DNA from: Lycocorax pyrrhopterus obiensis
Taxonomy: Eukaryota; Chordata; Aves; Passeriformes; Paradisaeidae
Direction of reading: 5' to 3'
Assembly (NCBI GenBank): GCA_014706295.1
Contig: JACSVZ010000002.1
Location: 109,008,930-109,072,929, forward strand
DNA: 64,000 nt
This document shows positions 34,515 through 46,959 of this stretch, one piece after another (positions within the stretch are counted from its first letter, which is position 1; each line of letters opens with the position of its first letter). Made by a program: the position numbers and the translations under genes. The notes under the pieces were generated by a model. It saw nothing but the letters and a program-made list of their open reading frames with translations, was not told the DNA's origin and did not search any database.

Positions 34515-36246
34515 TATTTGGTTCTGTACCTGAGGCAGCTGACAGCTTTTACAATCAAAATGCCACCATAGCTCCAAGGTATCTTAAACATACATTTAAT
34601 ATTCTGTTAAAAAGATAATTAGCATAAGAAAATGTGAGTATCTGAATGACACCACGAATAACTTGTGAGATTGGGAAATATCTTGTCATAATGCTAAGAC
34701 TTCCAAAATTTTGCTGTAAACGACTTTGTGGGCCGAGAAAGGACATTGATGAAAAAAATCACCAAATATTGCACTAGGAGAGGATCTGGTTTATAAACTC
34801 ATACTTAATTATCCTAGTATTTAAGTCAAGCAACTGTTCAAAGCCAGGGTGGTTCTGTTTTTATGAAGGAAATGAAAACACCTCGCCTTAAGGCATATGT
34901 AGAGGAGGCTATTATGACACAAGAACAGCTCCACCGAGCTTCCTAGCCTCCAGCTATGTTGATGTATGACATATGTTGGTGCAGAGGAAGAACAGGGCAA
35001 GTACAGCTCCCACATCCTCTTGATACAAAAACTATTTTCAGTTCAGGGACACTTCCCAAACTAAACGTGGTTTCAGGAAAGTTAAACTGAAGATACAAAC
35101 TCAAAACCAACAAATAAAACATTCTTGTTGCCACAGAGAAGCATGCCAGTCTTAATTCAGTTTGCTGCTTTTACTTTTCTGACTTTGGTTTAGATTTCCT
35201 ATGGGTCTTTACAAGAAAACATGTGACTAGACCACTGGTTGCTGAATAGCAACGTGTATTTTATTTTATGCTGCCTAGAAAAAAAAAAAAGCTTATTAGA
35301 GCTGGTGCTCTGCAGCAGCTGACAGGAAATTTATTGGTATAAAACTATGGAAAGTAAAGTAAGAATATCAGATGAGAAAAAATCAGATAATATCTCAAGA
35401 GCAGTAAACTTTGCCATAAATTTGAGAGAGAGAAGCACATTTTACTGAGGTAAAAAACACTCTACCTCTGAGAAGTAGCTATGGAATATTCCATGCAAAT
35501 CCCTAACAGTCAATAAATCTTGCTGCATTAACAAGTCATAAATCCAAAATTTGCAAAATTATTATTTCATTGCTACTAAAAGTTAAAGATATTGCAAGAA
35601 CAAGTGGCCTTTCTACATTGTACAAAGTGGTGCCTAACATTAAGATGAATAAAATGTGGTTTATATTGGATTTTTGTTCTATTTCAGAGAAAGTAATTTC
35701 TGAAGATTGGTTACATCAATGAAATTACCTGAGTGTGCTACAGGACATAGGTGCAGCAGGAACCAGGAATAATGGAAATCAAAGTTAAGTCTGAAGAAAT
35801 AACAGGATTCAGTGTCTTCTCTGAATGGGTCACGTGAAATCTTGATTAATCTCCTGGGTTTGTAATACTTAGATTAGGGATAATTATAACATCCCTGAGG
35901 GTCTTTATCCTCAATTTTATGTTAGCATATTTTTTGTCTTAAAGATAATACAAAAGTATTATATAAAAAGTATAAATACAAAATATATAAAAAGTTATAA
36001 CCCTGAAAATGATATATTTTACCCCAAGGACATGGACATCATACTGACATAGACCACCAATAAATCAAGGGAGAAGAAACTGGTCAATTTTCACAGCCAA
36101 ACTTCATGCTGCTTTATTTCACCTTTAAAAAAAATGCTGCATCATTGCTTATATTAACAGAACTGAAAATGTGCTAATTATATTCTACAATTCTAAACTT
36201 TTTATATTGAAAGAAAATGCTAAACAGTAAAGAAAAAGCAACAGAA
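34515..36246. other. Intron-like AT-rich sequence
   Basis: No gene or repeat family recognised. A-rich run at about 35281-35290. ORFs at 34555-34746, 34821-35015 and 34943-35134 are unsupported. Confidence 0.4.
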
Positions 36247-36252
36247 ATGTAG

Positions 36253-36534
36253 TGTGCCGGAGCTCACAGTCTTCTGAGTCTTGGATTATAATTTCTCAGA
36301 GCAGAGCTCCAGCAGCACTCAGCAACCAGGAACAACCACCTCCACCTTTGGCTCCTCCCAGGGCTTGATTTATAGGGCTTGTGCCCACCCTGCAGCCACA
36401 GCTGTTTGTAGGAGGTTAATGAGTACTTTAGGTTGAGGTGGTCTTAATGAATAATTGGATCCTGGTGTGGATCCTGGTCTTGAGTGAGAGTTTGGCTAGT
36501 GCATACCAACAGGGTTTAAATACATTATACAACA
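36253..36534 (-). repeat. 3' LTR (minus-sense) of the compact element
   Basis: Near-identical to 37043-37324. In minus sense it starts TGTTGTATAATG and ends in CA, and contains a TATAAATC motif about mid-way that could be a promoter. Confidence 0.88.
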
Positions 36535-37042
36535 TTTCCCCCTTTTTGTTTTGCACTAGCCAAACTATATTTAATATATTTTTTAATCTTTTTTAATAAA
36601 TAACAATTAAATTAATATTTTTTCTGACTACATTTCTTTTCAAGACCGTTAAGTTAGTTTTTCTCAGTTCCTGGCTGCTCACCTCTGTGGGTGTTTTTCA
36701 TTTAATTCTTTTTTAAAGATTTTGAGAGGATATGCTGGAGGGCTTTAAATGTGGCCTGTTCTTTGTTGACAGACTCTTTTCCCTCCAGCCCCTGGCCTTC
36801 ACCTCTTCTGGTGATAGTCAGGAGCTCTTTTCTGGGAGTCTTTTCTCAGCCTTCCAAGCTCTGAGGGAGCCATCTCACGACTTCCCCCCGCTGTGGCCTG
36901 CAGTCCACACCTCTCTGGATATGGACCACTAAAGTCCCACTGCGGCAGTTCTCACCCGGGTATAGATCTGGGAAGACCCCTCTGGGTGTTTTGCCACAGC
37001 AGTTCTCACGCTGCGTGTTGGCATCACGTCGGGGTCACCACT

Positions 37043-37324
37043 TGTGCCAGAGCTCACAGTCTTCTGATTCTTGGATTATGATTTCTCAGCACAGAGCTCC
37101 AGCAACACACAGCAACCAGGAACAACCACCTCCACCTTTGGCTCCTCCCAGGGCTTGATTTATAGGGTTTGTGCCCGCCCTGCAGCCACAGCTGTTTGTA
37201 GGAGGTTAATGAGTACTTTAGGTTGAGGTGGTCTTAATGAAAAATTGGATCCTGGTGTGGATCCTGGTCTTGAGTGAGAGTTTGGCTAGTGCATACCAAC
37301 AGGGTTTAAATACATTATACAACA
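37043..37324 (-). repeat. 5' LTR (minus-sense) of the compact element
   Basis: The copy next to the primer-binding site. It shares length and ends with the other LTR and differs by scattered substitutions only, with no indels seen. Confidence 0.88.
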
Positions 37325-37330
37325 ATGTAG

Positions 37331-38618
37331 AGCAACACACAAAGATAATTTACATCGCTGTAGGTAAGAACATCAAAAAGTAAAATATAACACCTCTGCA
37401 GCTCAGATCTCGAGCTGATATGCTTGCAGTTCATCACTTCTGTAAAACTGACCTTTCAGTGTCACAGGATTTGCTCCTGAAAGCATTATCTAACCTGCCA
37501 ACAATTTTTAGTCCAGAGTCTTTATTCAACCTCCTCCTCTGTTTTCAGGGCATCATAAACAGTCCATAAGACACAGTTGCTTTTTAAGTGAGCAATCTCT
37601 GCAAACTGGGAGCACCTTAACACAGATTTCTAATTTCCAAGTCAAGAGTTAGCCATTGGCTAAAGCAAACAAACAAGCATTTTTCTCATATGCTGTTAGG
37701 GATGTGCACTATTTGACACTTTGGCTTCAGGGATGGGGGGATAGAAAGCATTTGGGACGAAGCAACTGGCACACCTCCATTACACACCAATCTTCACTTA
37801 ATGCTTACCCATCACTAAACGCAGTTATGGGAGACTCTTGCACAGTCACCCCACTCTGGAATGTGAGATATTTGTCAAAAATCTTTGGTGATGTGCACCA
37901 GAATATGCGCTCAAGTACAACCACAATTTTACATCCAGCAACTTACGGTCACAAATTATGCTACTTTTCTAAAGTTTTCTAGGTTCAGAAAGTATCTGCT
38001 TTTGCCCATGAGCCTGAACACAAACAACAAACTGCTAAGTACATCCTTTTATTTTTTTCCCCCCTTTTTTTCTTTAATTTTATTGTGTAGATACCTACAA
38101 AAGGTAATGAAAAAGCCCTCAGAATCTGGGGTTTTAAGGATACATATCAATGGTTATTTCAAAAAACTTGCATTAAATATGTAAGAACCTTGTTCAAATT
38201 TATGGCATTTTAATTTTTCTCAAAAAAATCAGTTACTTATTTCTGATTTAATCTGTAGTTTAACTTAAAAGCACTATTTTATAATTTTGTTTCAGCTTTT
38301 CATTTCTTGCCCCAAACTAAGTATATCTTATCATCATAAATGTCTTGTCTACTCTTATGCTATTTCTCAGAAAATGCTGAACATTTCAGAGTACTTCCCA
38401 TTTTCTTTCCCAGATATTTATTCAAGTGTACCAAGCTCAGAAATGTAAATATCGTACTCCTATTACAGTAAACACAACTATAGTCATATCTGGATTTTTA
38501 CTCTTAGTAATGAACTGACTGAAAAATTACAAATATTCTTAGTTTCAATATCAGTACCGTTTTGCATGACTGCAAGGAGTTGCTGAAGCCTCCAAAGTGA
38601 CATACAATCAATTTTCAC
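37331..38618. other. Intron-like sequence, nothing recognised
   Basis: ORFs at 37656-37982 and 37885-38184 have no splice support. A T/C-rich run lies at about 38048-38085. Confidence 0.35.
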
Positions 38619-38756
38619 GCCAAGCTTGTTCCTTCACTATTTCTCCAACTCCAAAGCTTTTTCTCCCTCATGATCAGCCTTCAGCTGCTTAATTAGCTCA
38701 GTAACTTCCAATAGCAAAGCTTCTGTTTCCTGCTTCAAAGTTAACATCTTTGCCAT
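38619..38756 (-). pseudogene. Coiled-coil exon with an apparent one-base frameshift
   Basis: After acceptor GTATTTTTAAAG the minus strand reads MAKMLTLKQETEALLLEVTE, then LIKQLKADHEGEKALELEK and a TAG. This is a strong Leu/Glu/Lys heptad pattern. The coiled-coil reading continues in another frame (EIVKEQAW) to a donor-like GGC|GTGAAA at 38618, as if one base were missing near 38640. With the missing base the exon would leave phase 1, exactly what the 34399-34508 exon needs (creating Gln). Alternatives are that this is a terminal exon of a short isoform ending at the TAG, or an assembly error. Confidence 0.48.
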
Positions 38757-38759
38757 CTT

Positions 38760-40238
38760 TAAAAATACATTAGAAATATTTTTTTAATGAAAACTTAATC
38801 ATATGCTCTTTAGTTGAGCTTCATTCTCAACACAAAGTTGGCCTGTTCACAGTAAGCACAATTGGTTACATTTCGGTCTTTAAAAATACATTATAATTGT
38901 TCCTTATGAAGGCTTAAACACACACTCTTAATTCCAGCTCCTTTCTCAGGATAAAGCTGACTCTTCACATCTGTCAAGGCAAGCACAACTGGTTACAAAC
39001 ACAACTTTCACGTTCAATAGCATTTTCCTCCAGCTTATTTCCAATGCAAAGCGCAACAAAAATGTGTCAATATAGATGGCACAAAATTTTCATCTTTGCT
39101 TGGGTAAGTAATCTCCAAACAAGAGTGCAAGTTCCTAATTATCACAATTTTGTCAAGAATAATTATTTAATTTAATTTTTCTAAGTAAGCTGCAATTAAT
39201 TCATTAAAGTCTTTGGAGTTCTAAGAATATTCAGTATAATATCTCAACAGCATTGTTTTACTTTTGATACACCAAATAATCATTCCACTCTGTGACATTT
39301 GGCTATCAAAAATATTTGGGGTTTGGGGGTTTTTTTTGATAAAAGAGTCTTTGAGGTCATCATCCATTGTCCTGATCTACAAAAAATAGGATTTGTATAA
39401 GCAAAAGCCCAAGACATTTGTCTTTTGATTCCACAGTCAATAATTCCCTAAATTATTTTGATTAAAACCTGCAAGCATTTAAAAGAAGGAAAACTACTTA
39501 AAATCTGGAGTGAAATTTTGGCCTTACTGCTGTCAACAAAAATTTTATCACACAATTTACTGCAGATGGGATTGCCTCCGGCTAGTAGTATTTAAAACGT
39601 TGCACACTGGTTTAAAAAAATGAACACAATCTCTTTAATATTTAAAACTTAATTTAAAAAAATGCATATTCTGACTAAAGATGCAAACTGTATGAAACAG
39701 AATTCTATGTTGGGAGTATATTACAAATATCCTGCAACAGCAATGTAGTTAATTCTTTTACTAAAGAAACTAAATGAAAAAAAAATTCTAGAGTTTTCCA
39801 ACACCCAACATAACTAGTTTAGTTGGTTCAAGTCCAAGAGGGGTTAAAATACAGTATGGATCTAAATACAGACATGTAAATTATCTTCTTGCAAATAGGA
39901 TGACTTAACAGTACTTAATATATCATTTAAATGCATGTGACTTTCAGCTTGACAGATGATACACACAGATTTCAAAGGATATTCACATAATTTACATAAG
40001 ACATAGAGCAGGGAACAAAATTAATCTGCAAGCAAGAATGGGAAAGAAGTAACACAAGAAGCCAAGAACACAAGCAAATCATTGCAATGAGCACTTAAAA
40101 GGCTCATTAGCCTATTGGAGATGAAAACCAGGGGAGGAATGATAACTACCATCCACTTATGCCAGCATGTGAGGCTTAAAGAGCACATACAGGTCCTTCA
40201 TTTTGTCCTAAGATGGAACAAAACCTGTGGTCACAGGG
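38760..40238. other. Intron-like AT-rich sequence
   Basis: No exon or repeat family recognised. A G/T-rich run occurs at about 39317-39340. Confidence 0.4.
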
Positions 40239-40678
40239 TGATGCCTTAGGTTTTAACTTTTGTATTTTTCAAATCCTGTACTGCTTAGTGTGTAACTCTG
40301 AAGTTTCTTGTAGCCTGTTAACTTCTGCTCTCTCGTGCCAGGTAGACATAACAAAGGCTCTCCAGGGCTGCTCTCCAAGGACACCCAGACTGTCCTAGGC
40401 CCAAAAAGTATAAACCAAAAGCCCTCTAAAGGGGGGCAAGCAGAGGGGAATTACATCATTTAACTGAAGCTTTAACTGGGGAATTAACCCTGATATGCAA
40501 ATGAACCAAACCTATAAAAGTGTGTAGAACTTGTGACCTGTGGTCCATCTTGGGGTCCATCTTGGCAGTAGCCTCTGGCTCCCCAGAGTGTACCTTTGAA
40601 GGCCTTTCAAATAAATACCTACCTTTATTCCCTTACTCCTGTCTAGTCTCTGTTTCTAGGAGGCCTCTTAAGGCATCA
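40239..40678 (+). mobile_element. Solo LTR (~440 bp) with 10-bp inverted ends
   Basis: Starts TGATGCCTTA and ends TAAGGCATCA, perfect 10-bp inverted termini with TG...CA ends. Inside, a TATA box (CCTATAAAAG, about 40510-40519) is followed about 90 bp later by a poly(A) signal (AATAAA, about 40610-40616), the U3-R-U5 order of a retroviral LTR in plus orientation. From memory this resembles an LTR frequent in songbird genomes. No internal retroviral sequence flanks it, and no clear target duplication was seen. Confidence 0.82.
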
Positions 40679-40679
40679 A

Positions 40680-43600
40680 TTCATCACACACACATCCATA
40701 ACTTGAGCATACATAAATTTGAAAGAACACCACTCAGAAGAACTCCACAAAACAATCCCTTTGCCATAAAGATATAGCAGGCAAAAAAAAGGATGCCAAA
40801 AACAGACCAAAAGAAATACTGTCGAAGGCTTCCTAGATCAACAAAAAATACATCAAAAGTACAGGGAATAGGAAAAAAAATCTGTGCAGTAATGGAAAAC
40901 AGCAAGACGTTGGACAGGAGAACTGGGACCTGAAGAGGGATCAAATTAGTTACAGAAACAGCAGTTTGATAAACAAGAATTAGATAAGTAGGCAAACACA
41001 AAATATCTCACAAGGTGTATCTGACATGAAGTAAAAACAGTCAGGGAAATAAAGGGTTTGGTGACCAAAACAGCCAGGACAAGCTCAGTGCATGAGATAC
41101 AAAGATTAACAGAGGAGTTTGAAGAGGAGAATGTAACTAGAACTACACCGTAAGGTATCCTGCATCATGAAAAATTCAAAGTGACAGATTCAGGCTTATT
41201 TTGTGTACTTTCTGAGGTTTTGCCTTTGAAATATACCTGTATTTCGTTGTATTCTATGTCAACTGGACACATGGCTAGAAATAATTTATTATCAAATATA
41301 TAAATAAATTCATATGTAAACAATTAAAATCAAAACCCTCTATATTTGTAGTATAGTTATTTCATTCGATATGCCTAATTCTTATTTTTGAGAGCATTAA
41401 TGAAATATTCTTAATATAGCAACCCTACCTTTTCTCCTTTTAACTTGTAGTTTTAATAAGATCACCATCCAAAGGCTTCAGAATATTTTAAATCTCTGTA
41501 TATTAAGTAACAACAACTTAGAAGACGTGAAAAATATACACAAGACTAACAGAAACTATTTAAGCTAACAATAAAATTAATAAACATCTGGACAATGTCA
41601 ATGCTTATCCAATTCATGTATATTGATGATAAATTATGACATTGAAATAATTTCACTGTTCTCACATACATAATTTTAAATAAAGGTGAATGAGGCAATA
41701 TACATTTTCCAATCAAATTAATGCCTATACTGTAAATCTTGACGTGACTGTAGTACATGCACTTTAGATTCCTGTAGCATCTCTACTGTAGCTGCAGAAA
41801 TTTCCCTGCAGAGTATTTAACAGCATTTGTGGAATACTAATCTGAGACAGCTTTCCTGATGTGCTGCTATGATGATATTACTGCCAGTATTGCAGATAAA
41901 TTATTTACATATAACTTGTCTGTGCGGGCAGCTATCAGATCTTCTTGCAGCTCTGTAGACATATGCAAAATTTATTAACATTTGGAAAACACTTTTCCAG
42001 TAAAAGTGAATTATTTAAATTACACTAATCACGTTCTCAGAGAGGTTAATGGGAAGATTTTACAACACTTTAAAACGATATATATACTGGATTGTTTCTT
42101 CATATACCTACCCATTTTTTAAGTTCCCTTTATTCTTGTTTCTATTCATTTGTATGAATCCATATAGACTAGGAAAACATCACGTACTGCTACAGAAAGA
42201 ATCATAACGTTTTCAATTTTGTCTTTCTATAATAAAGAAATCTTTCAATCAAGGAATCCTTAAGTAGTGTTCATGAAAAAACATTGCTTACTATAGATGA
42301 CAGAAAATGGCACACAGCTCCATTTGACTCCCTATTCAAGATTAGTAACAAAAACTATTTTACAGATGATATCAGCTTGACTCTGACTCATTATGCATGA
42401 ATCTATTAATCTTTATGATATATGGATTAAATTATGATATTGTGCTATACTGATTGCAATAAAATATTTCTATTTGCCAAAACTGTTAAGTTGATGAGAA
42501 ATATATAATGACTAGTAAATGAAATTCTCAGGCACTATTTTGGGGAGTACATATCATATGAAATTAAAATTTTTATAAAAATCAACGTAGTAATCCTAAT
42601 TAACTATACATCTGATCCTATAAGGATAAAAATGCACCATGAATGTCCCAGTTGGAAGCATTTTTCCTCCTTTAATTCTAATTCTTGAATATGATGAATA
42701 ACTTTGTTAATACAGGGTAATGGGCTATTTACAAAAGCACAGCTCTGTTGTCTTGTGGTGATCCACTTACTCTTGTCTGGAGAAAGAAAGATAATACAGA
42801 AGGCTACTAAACTTCATCTGCAGGCTGATTATCAAGTTTTCTCATACCTGATTTTCTTCCTTTAATTTTCAACTTTGCTAGTTTGGTCTTGAAAATTACT
42901 AACACAGAATGTAACAGCCACATCTATTACTGTGCACACAATTTGCTCTAACTCTTACTCTTTTCTAATACAATGTCAAACACAAGGAGGGAGATGAAAA
43001 AATGCTTGAAGAATATGAAGGAATAATTTCAAATAAATGATAAAGAGGGCTAGGGCCAAAATACAATTTGCTCTAACTGATTTTACATAATTAATCCCAA
43101 ATGAATCAATTCTTATGATTTTACAGTAGTCCTCAGCACAGATTTTGTCCAAACAGAAAAAAATACCACAATCCAAAAAGGCAAATGTGGCAGCTACTAT
43201 AAAAACACTCAGAGCAAAATCGAAAAGGTCACAAGGACTTAGAGACAAGCTTAGACTACTCTTATGTACACAATACTTAGTTCCAGCAAATGTTTGCTTC
43301 CACCTTATGAAGGGGTGAAGTTCCAGAACAGTAATTCCTGTGATGGGAATTTAAAGCTACATGACATAAATGAACTGTTTTATGAGAACATGCGGATTTC
43401 AGAATTATGTTTTCTTTAAACTCTGTTAGCCTTATAGCTACATAAATAAATGATGCTGTGTCACACTATTGAATGCTAAATATTGAGTTAATACACAGCA
43501 CAGGAATTTGATTGCAGAGGTCACGAATGAAAGGTGTCAGGAACCAGAACAAGATACTGAAACCTAGCACTAGAGCTATTAAAAAATCTAAGAAGCTGTC

Positions 43601-46600
43601 CTACAAACATGAAACATTAACCTAATTAAGTTCAGAGGGGTACAATGCTTCAATGTGCCTTGGAGATGGACCAAAAATAACAACAGTAATGGAGATTAAA
43701 CAGTAAAAGAGAACCAGACAGCCTTCATAGACAGTCTGTAGATTTGTTTGTTGGGGTTTTTTTTCAAAGAATAATCTCAGTGTTTTAATTAATTAAAGTG
43801 CCAGCCTAAAACATTAACAGCCTGTATGTTACATAAGGCTCTTTTAACATAACTTTATCATAAACAGATGTACTGGAATGGAAGAAATGGTTTGCAATAT
43901 TTTGTTTAAACAGACAGCCCACAGAAATGGATAACAAAACCCATTTTCTAGACTCTTGCTCTGCCTGTTTTCAGAGCCAGAAACCTCCAGAGGACGCCTG
44001 CACAGCACAATCCTAACAAAGCCTATATAGACTTTGTATCTTTCCTGTGCTCTGAAGCCCAACACAGAAGTTCAGATTTTAAGACCAGCATTAATTTCCC
44101 TTGGTTTCTTCTACTGTTGTGTAATTATATTTATTCTGTTTACATCACTAGAGCAACTAACAATATAGCCACTTAAAAAACCCCTAGATTTTTGAAAAGC
44201 TTTAATTAAAAAACAATGTTCTTCTACTGCTTTGGTCTTGCTTGGTAAATTCAGGCAATTTTACATGCAAGTCTTCTAATCCCTTTATAAAAGCAAGCTA
44301 GAAATATAAAGTGGAATACATCAGTGATCAGCATCAGGTATATTTTTAGAGGTTAGCAATTCCATTTTCACTTTTCCTACCCAAGGGAAATGCAACAACT
44401 AAACAGTTGATGTCATTACAAATTACAGACTGGATCCCATTTAAGTAATGAAATTACAGTTAAAAAGCAAATAAGAATGAAAACAACCCAATTTCAAACT
44501 ATGTGACCTGGCTTTTTAAATCATACGTGTTATTTGGGATCCTATCATGACAGTGGTAACCATTACTAACTGGAAAAATGTGAAAACAAAATTAACCTAT
44601 GAGATTAATTTGTATTAAGAAACTAACAGTGGAAAGGAGGTTCATAAACTTGTAGTCTGAAGCATTGTCATTTCAGTGGACAGGAGACATATAAGAGAGG
44701 AAAAAAAGCTACTTATTTTCATGTAAATGTATAACTCAAATTTACTGCAATAAAAACCCCAATATTATTTATTTATAATTTATGTAATTCAGAAAACAAT
44801 ACTGTAGGAAAACGTAGGTAGTTAAATCTCAGGACCACAAAATGAGGTAATTTACCAAAATACTTTATCACCTTCCTAGGAAGGCACCTTCTGAATGGTA
44901 CAATTAGCGTATTACAAGTTCCTGGTAAATTGTAGTTTCCAACTGAATTATCAACCTACAAATAATGACTAGTGAAAAAGCAAAAATTCCCCACACCTAC
45001 ATTACAGTCTTCATTAATACAAAATACTGAAAAAAAAATCAGCTAGATTACAGATTTTAGCAACTTGTATTCTTTCAAGTAATACTATGAAAAAATAGAG
45101 ATATGTTTATTTCAAGCTCTCTGAAATGGAAAACAGTTGCCTAAGAGATGGTCAGAGAAAACAAAGAGCAAGATCAGAAGATGCACTTCACATTCTTCAC
45201 ACCTCAGTTTATTGATCCACCAAACTGAAACCCAAGACTGTTCCAAAGAAATGTTAGAAGAATGTAAGTGTGCCAAGCTTGCTGGGGGAAATGCTGAATC
45301 CGTGGCTGACCTTTGACACTCACTCCCACGTACTGCAATGCAGACAGCATTATTGTTCTGTTACCAGAACAAACTGATTGACTGGGAAGCTCTGGGCAAT
45401 ACAAAGACAACTAAATACCTTTCAAACCAAAGCTAGGGATTTTTGAAATGAATTTATAATACATATAACAAAGCTTCAAGTCACCATATATTCAGCTAAG
45501 CAACTCTCCCCAGGAAATGTATGGAAAATGCATTATATGAGTCACTCTTGTATGTCACTTGCACATTAATAATTTTTTTTCAAGTTTGGTGGCTTTTTAA
45601 ATTTTATGAATCAATTATTTTCAATGGTGGGATTCAGTGCTTTTCAAAGAAATGTACCCATTTGTCAAGCAGGAATTTTTAACTGTATTTGTGACAGGAT
45701 GTCAGCTTCTTGGACTCTGCAAAGTGAAATTGGAATCTCCTAAAGGCTCATCCTGACAGTCAGACCAGATGGACCATACTAGCTCCAACAAGGAGCACAA
45801 AAGAACATGAAATTCTTAGTAAGTAAAAAAAAAAAAAAGGATTGACAGACAGAATGGATCCAGACAAAGAAGGAAACATGAGAAAAATACTGCATATGAA
45901 AGGATGAAATACAGAACAAAAGCTTAAGGTAACAGTTTCCATTTGTTGTTCCTTACACAGCCAGTAATATATCCAGGACAAGGTATGAACTCACTATTCT
46001 GCGATAGGTGACCATGTGTTAAGAAAAAGGTGAGAACATCACTTGCCTGAGGAGCAATCAGTTACACAACACAGTGATGGATTCCACTGTGCCAAACAAC
46101 ACACTGAAGTAAAAGATATTGGACAAATCCACAGCTGATGACAAAAAGATAATTTCAATATGAGGAATGAAAAACAAAATTAATCAACATACAGTTCACT
46201 TTGTATCTGTTGACAATCTTAGCCCCAAATATATAAATATTACACTATTTTGGATCACAGCTGTAGCTATCAAAATACAAATAAAAAATATTTTATGTTG
46301 TCTTACACAGAAAAAAAATAAGTCAAATCCAGTGAGTTAGCACTCATAATTTTGTAGTAAATAGCTCTGACCTTAGGGAATTGTTATTCTGCACAGTTTT
46401 ACAGAATTCCAACATTTTCACTCTTAGGAAGATAACCAGTACTTTAATCATATTACTACAGTATAACTTTTAAGTCATTCTACACAACTCTGTAAAGAAG
46501 AGGTAAAAGAAGCGTTGTGAATCTTTCATCAGATATGCATATTTACATAATTTTCAAAAACTTTGTGCCTCATATGCATTATTAAATATAACTAAAGCAA

Positions 46601-46921
46601 ACACATACAACATACTTTCTTGGTGCTTTACTCTAACAGAAATAATTTGTCAGCTGCTAAAAATTAATTTCTAATAACAACATCTCAAACAGAAGGATGA
46701 GAAACAAAAAATTTCTGTTAGAAGCAAAATCCGTGAAAAAAATTTTCCCATGAAAGAGAGCAGAACACAGGTGTTAGTATTTCTATCCACCTAACATAAG
46801 CTAGTACTACTATTCTTCATCATAATTGTCTTTCCCAAAGTACAGACTTGGAATATTCACAAGTATGCTTCAAAAAAAGCTTATTCTATAAGAATATTTT
46901 CTCATCAACTCCCATACTTAC
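40680..46921. other. Long intron-like AT-rich stretch
   Basis: About 6 kb without a supported exon, RNA gene or recognised repeat. ORFs at 40684-41001, 41546-41758, 42976-43248, 43844-44065, 45204-45410 and 45760-45981 have no splice sites or coding patterns. An A-run lies at about 45827-45838. Confidence 0.4.
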
Positions 46922-46956
46922 CTCTTCACCAAAAGTCTAGTTCGGCATGAAGTAAA
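46922..46956 (-). CDS. Micro-exon candidate with excellent donor
   Basis: A 35-nt minus-strand block between acceptor ATCTCAATTTGCACTTAG and a perfect donor GAAGAG|GTAAGT. In the phase left by the 49731-49824 exon it reads LLHAELDFW and then TGA. In phase 0 it is open but reads as an unlikely peptide (FTSCRTRLLVK). The helical LLHAELDFW reading with a stop suggests a damaged exon, a non-coding exon or a chance pair of sites. Confidence 0.28.
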
Positions 46957-46959
46957 CTA

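Larger units (their letters stand above)
36247..37330 (-). mobile_element. Compact non-autonomous LTR retrotransposon with both LTRs and 6-bp target-site duplication
   Basis: Two 282-bp direct repeats (36253-36534 and 37043-37324) differ at about 9 positions, or roughly 3%. They flank a 508-bp internal region (36535-37042). ATGTAG is duplicated at 36247-36252 and 37325-37330. On the minus strand the 5' LTR (37324-37043) ends in CA. Two nucleotides later comes an 18-nt primer-binding site (37040-37023) complementary to the 3' end of tRNA-Trp, the primer type known for avian alpharetroviruses. A polypurine tract (AAAAAGGGGGAAA) abuts the 3' LTR at 36535-36547. The internal region has no gag, pol or env frame. 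It must have been mobilised in trans, and the modest LTR divergence implies a fairly recent insertion. The plus-strand ORFs inside (36732-37081) are by-products. Confidence 0.88.

Noticed and set aside
36732..37081. Two plus-strand ORFs inside the compact LTR element
   Set aside because: The element is oriented on the minus strand, and these frames show no gag, pol or env similarity.
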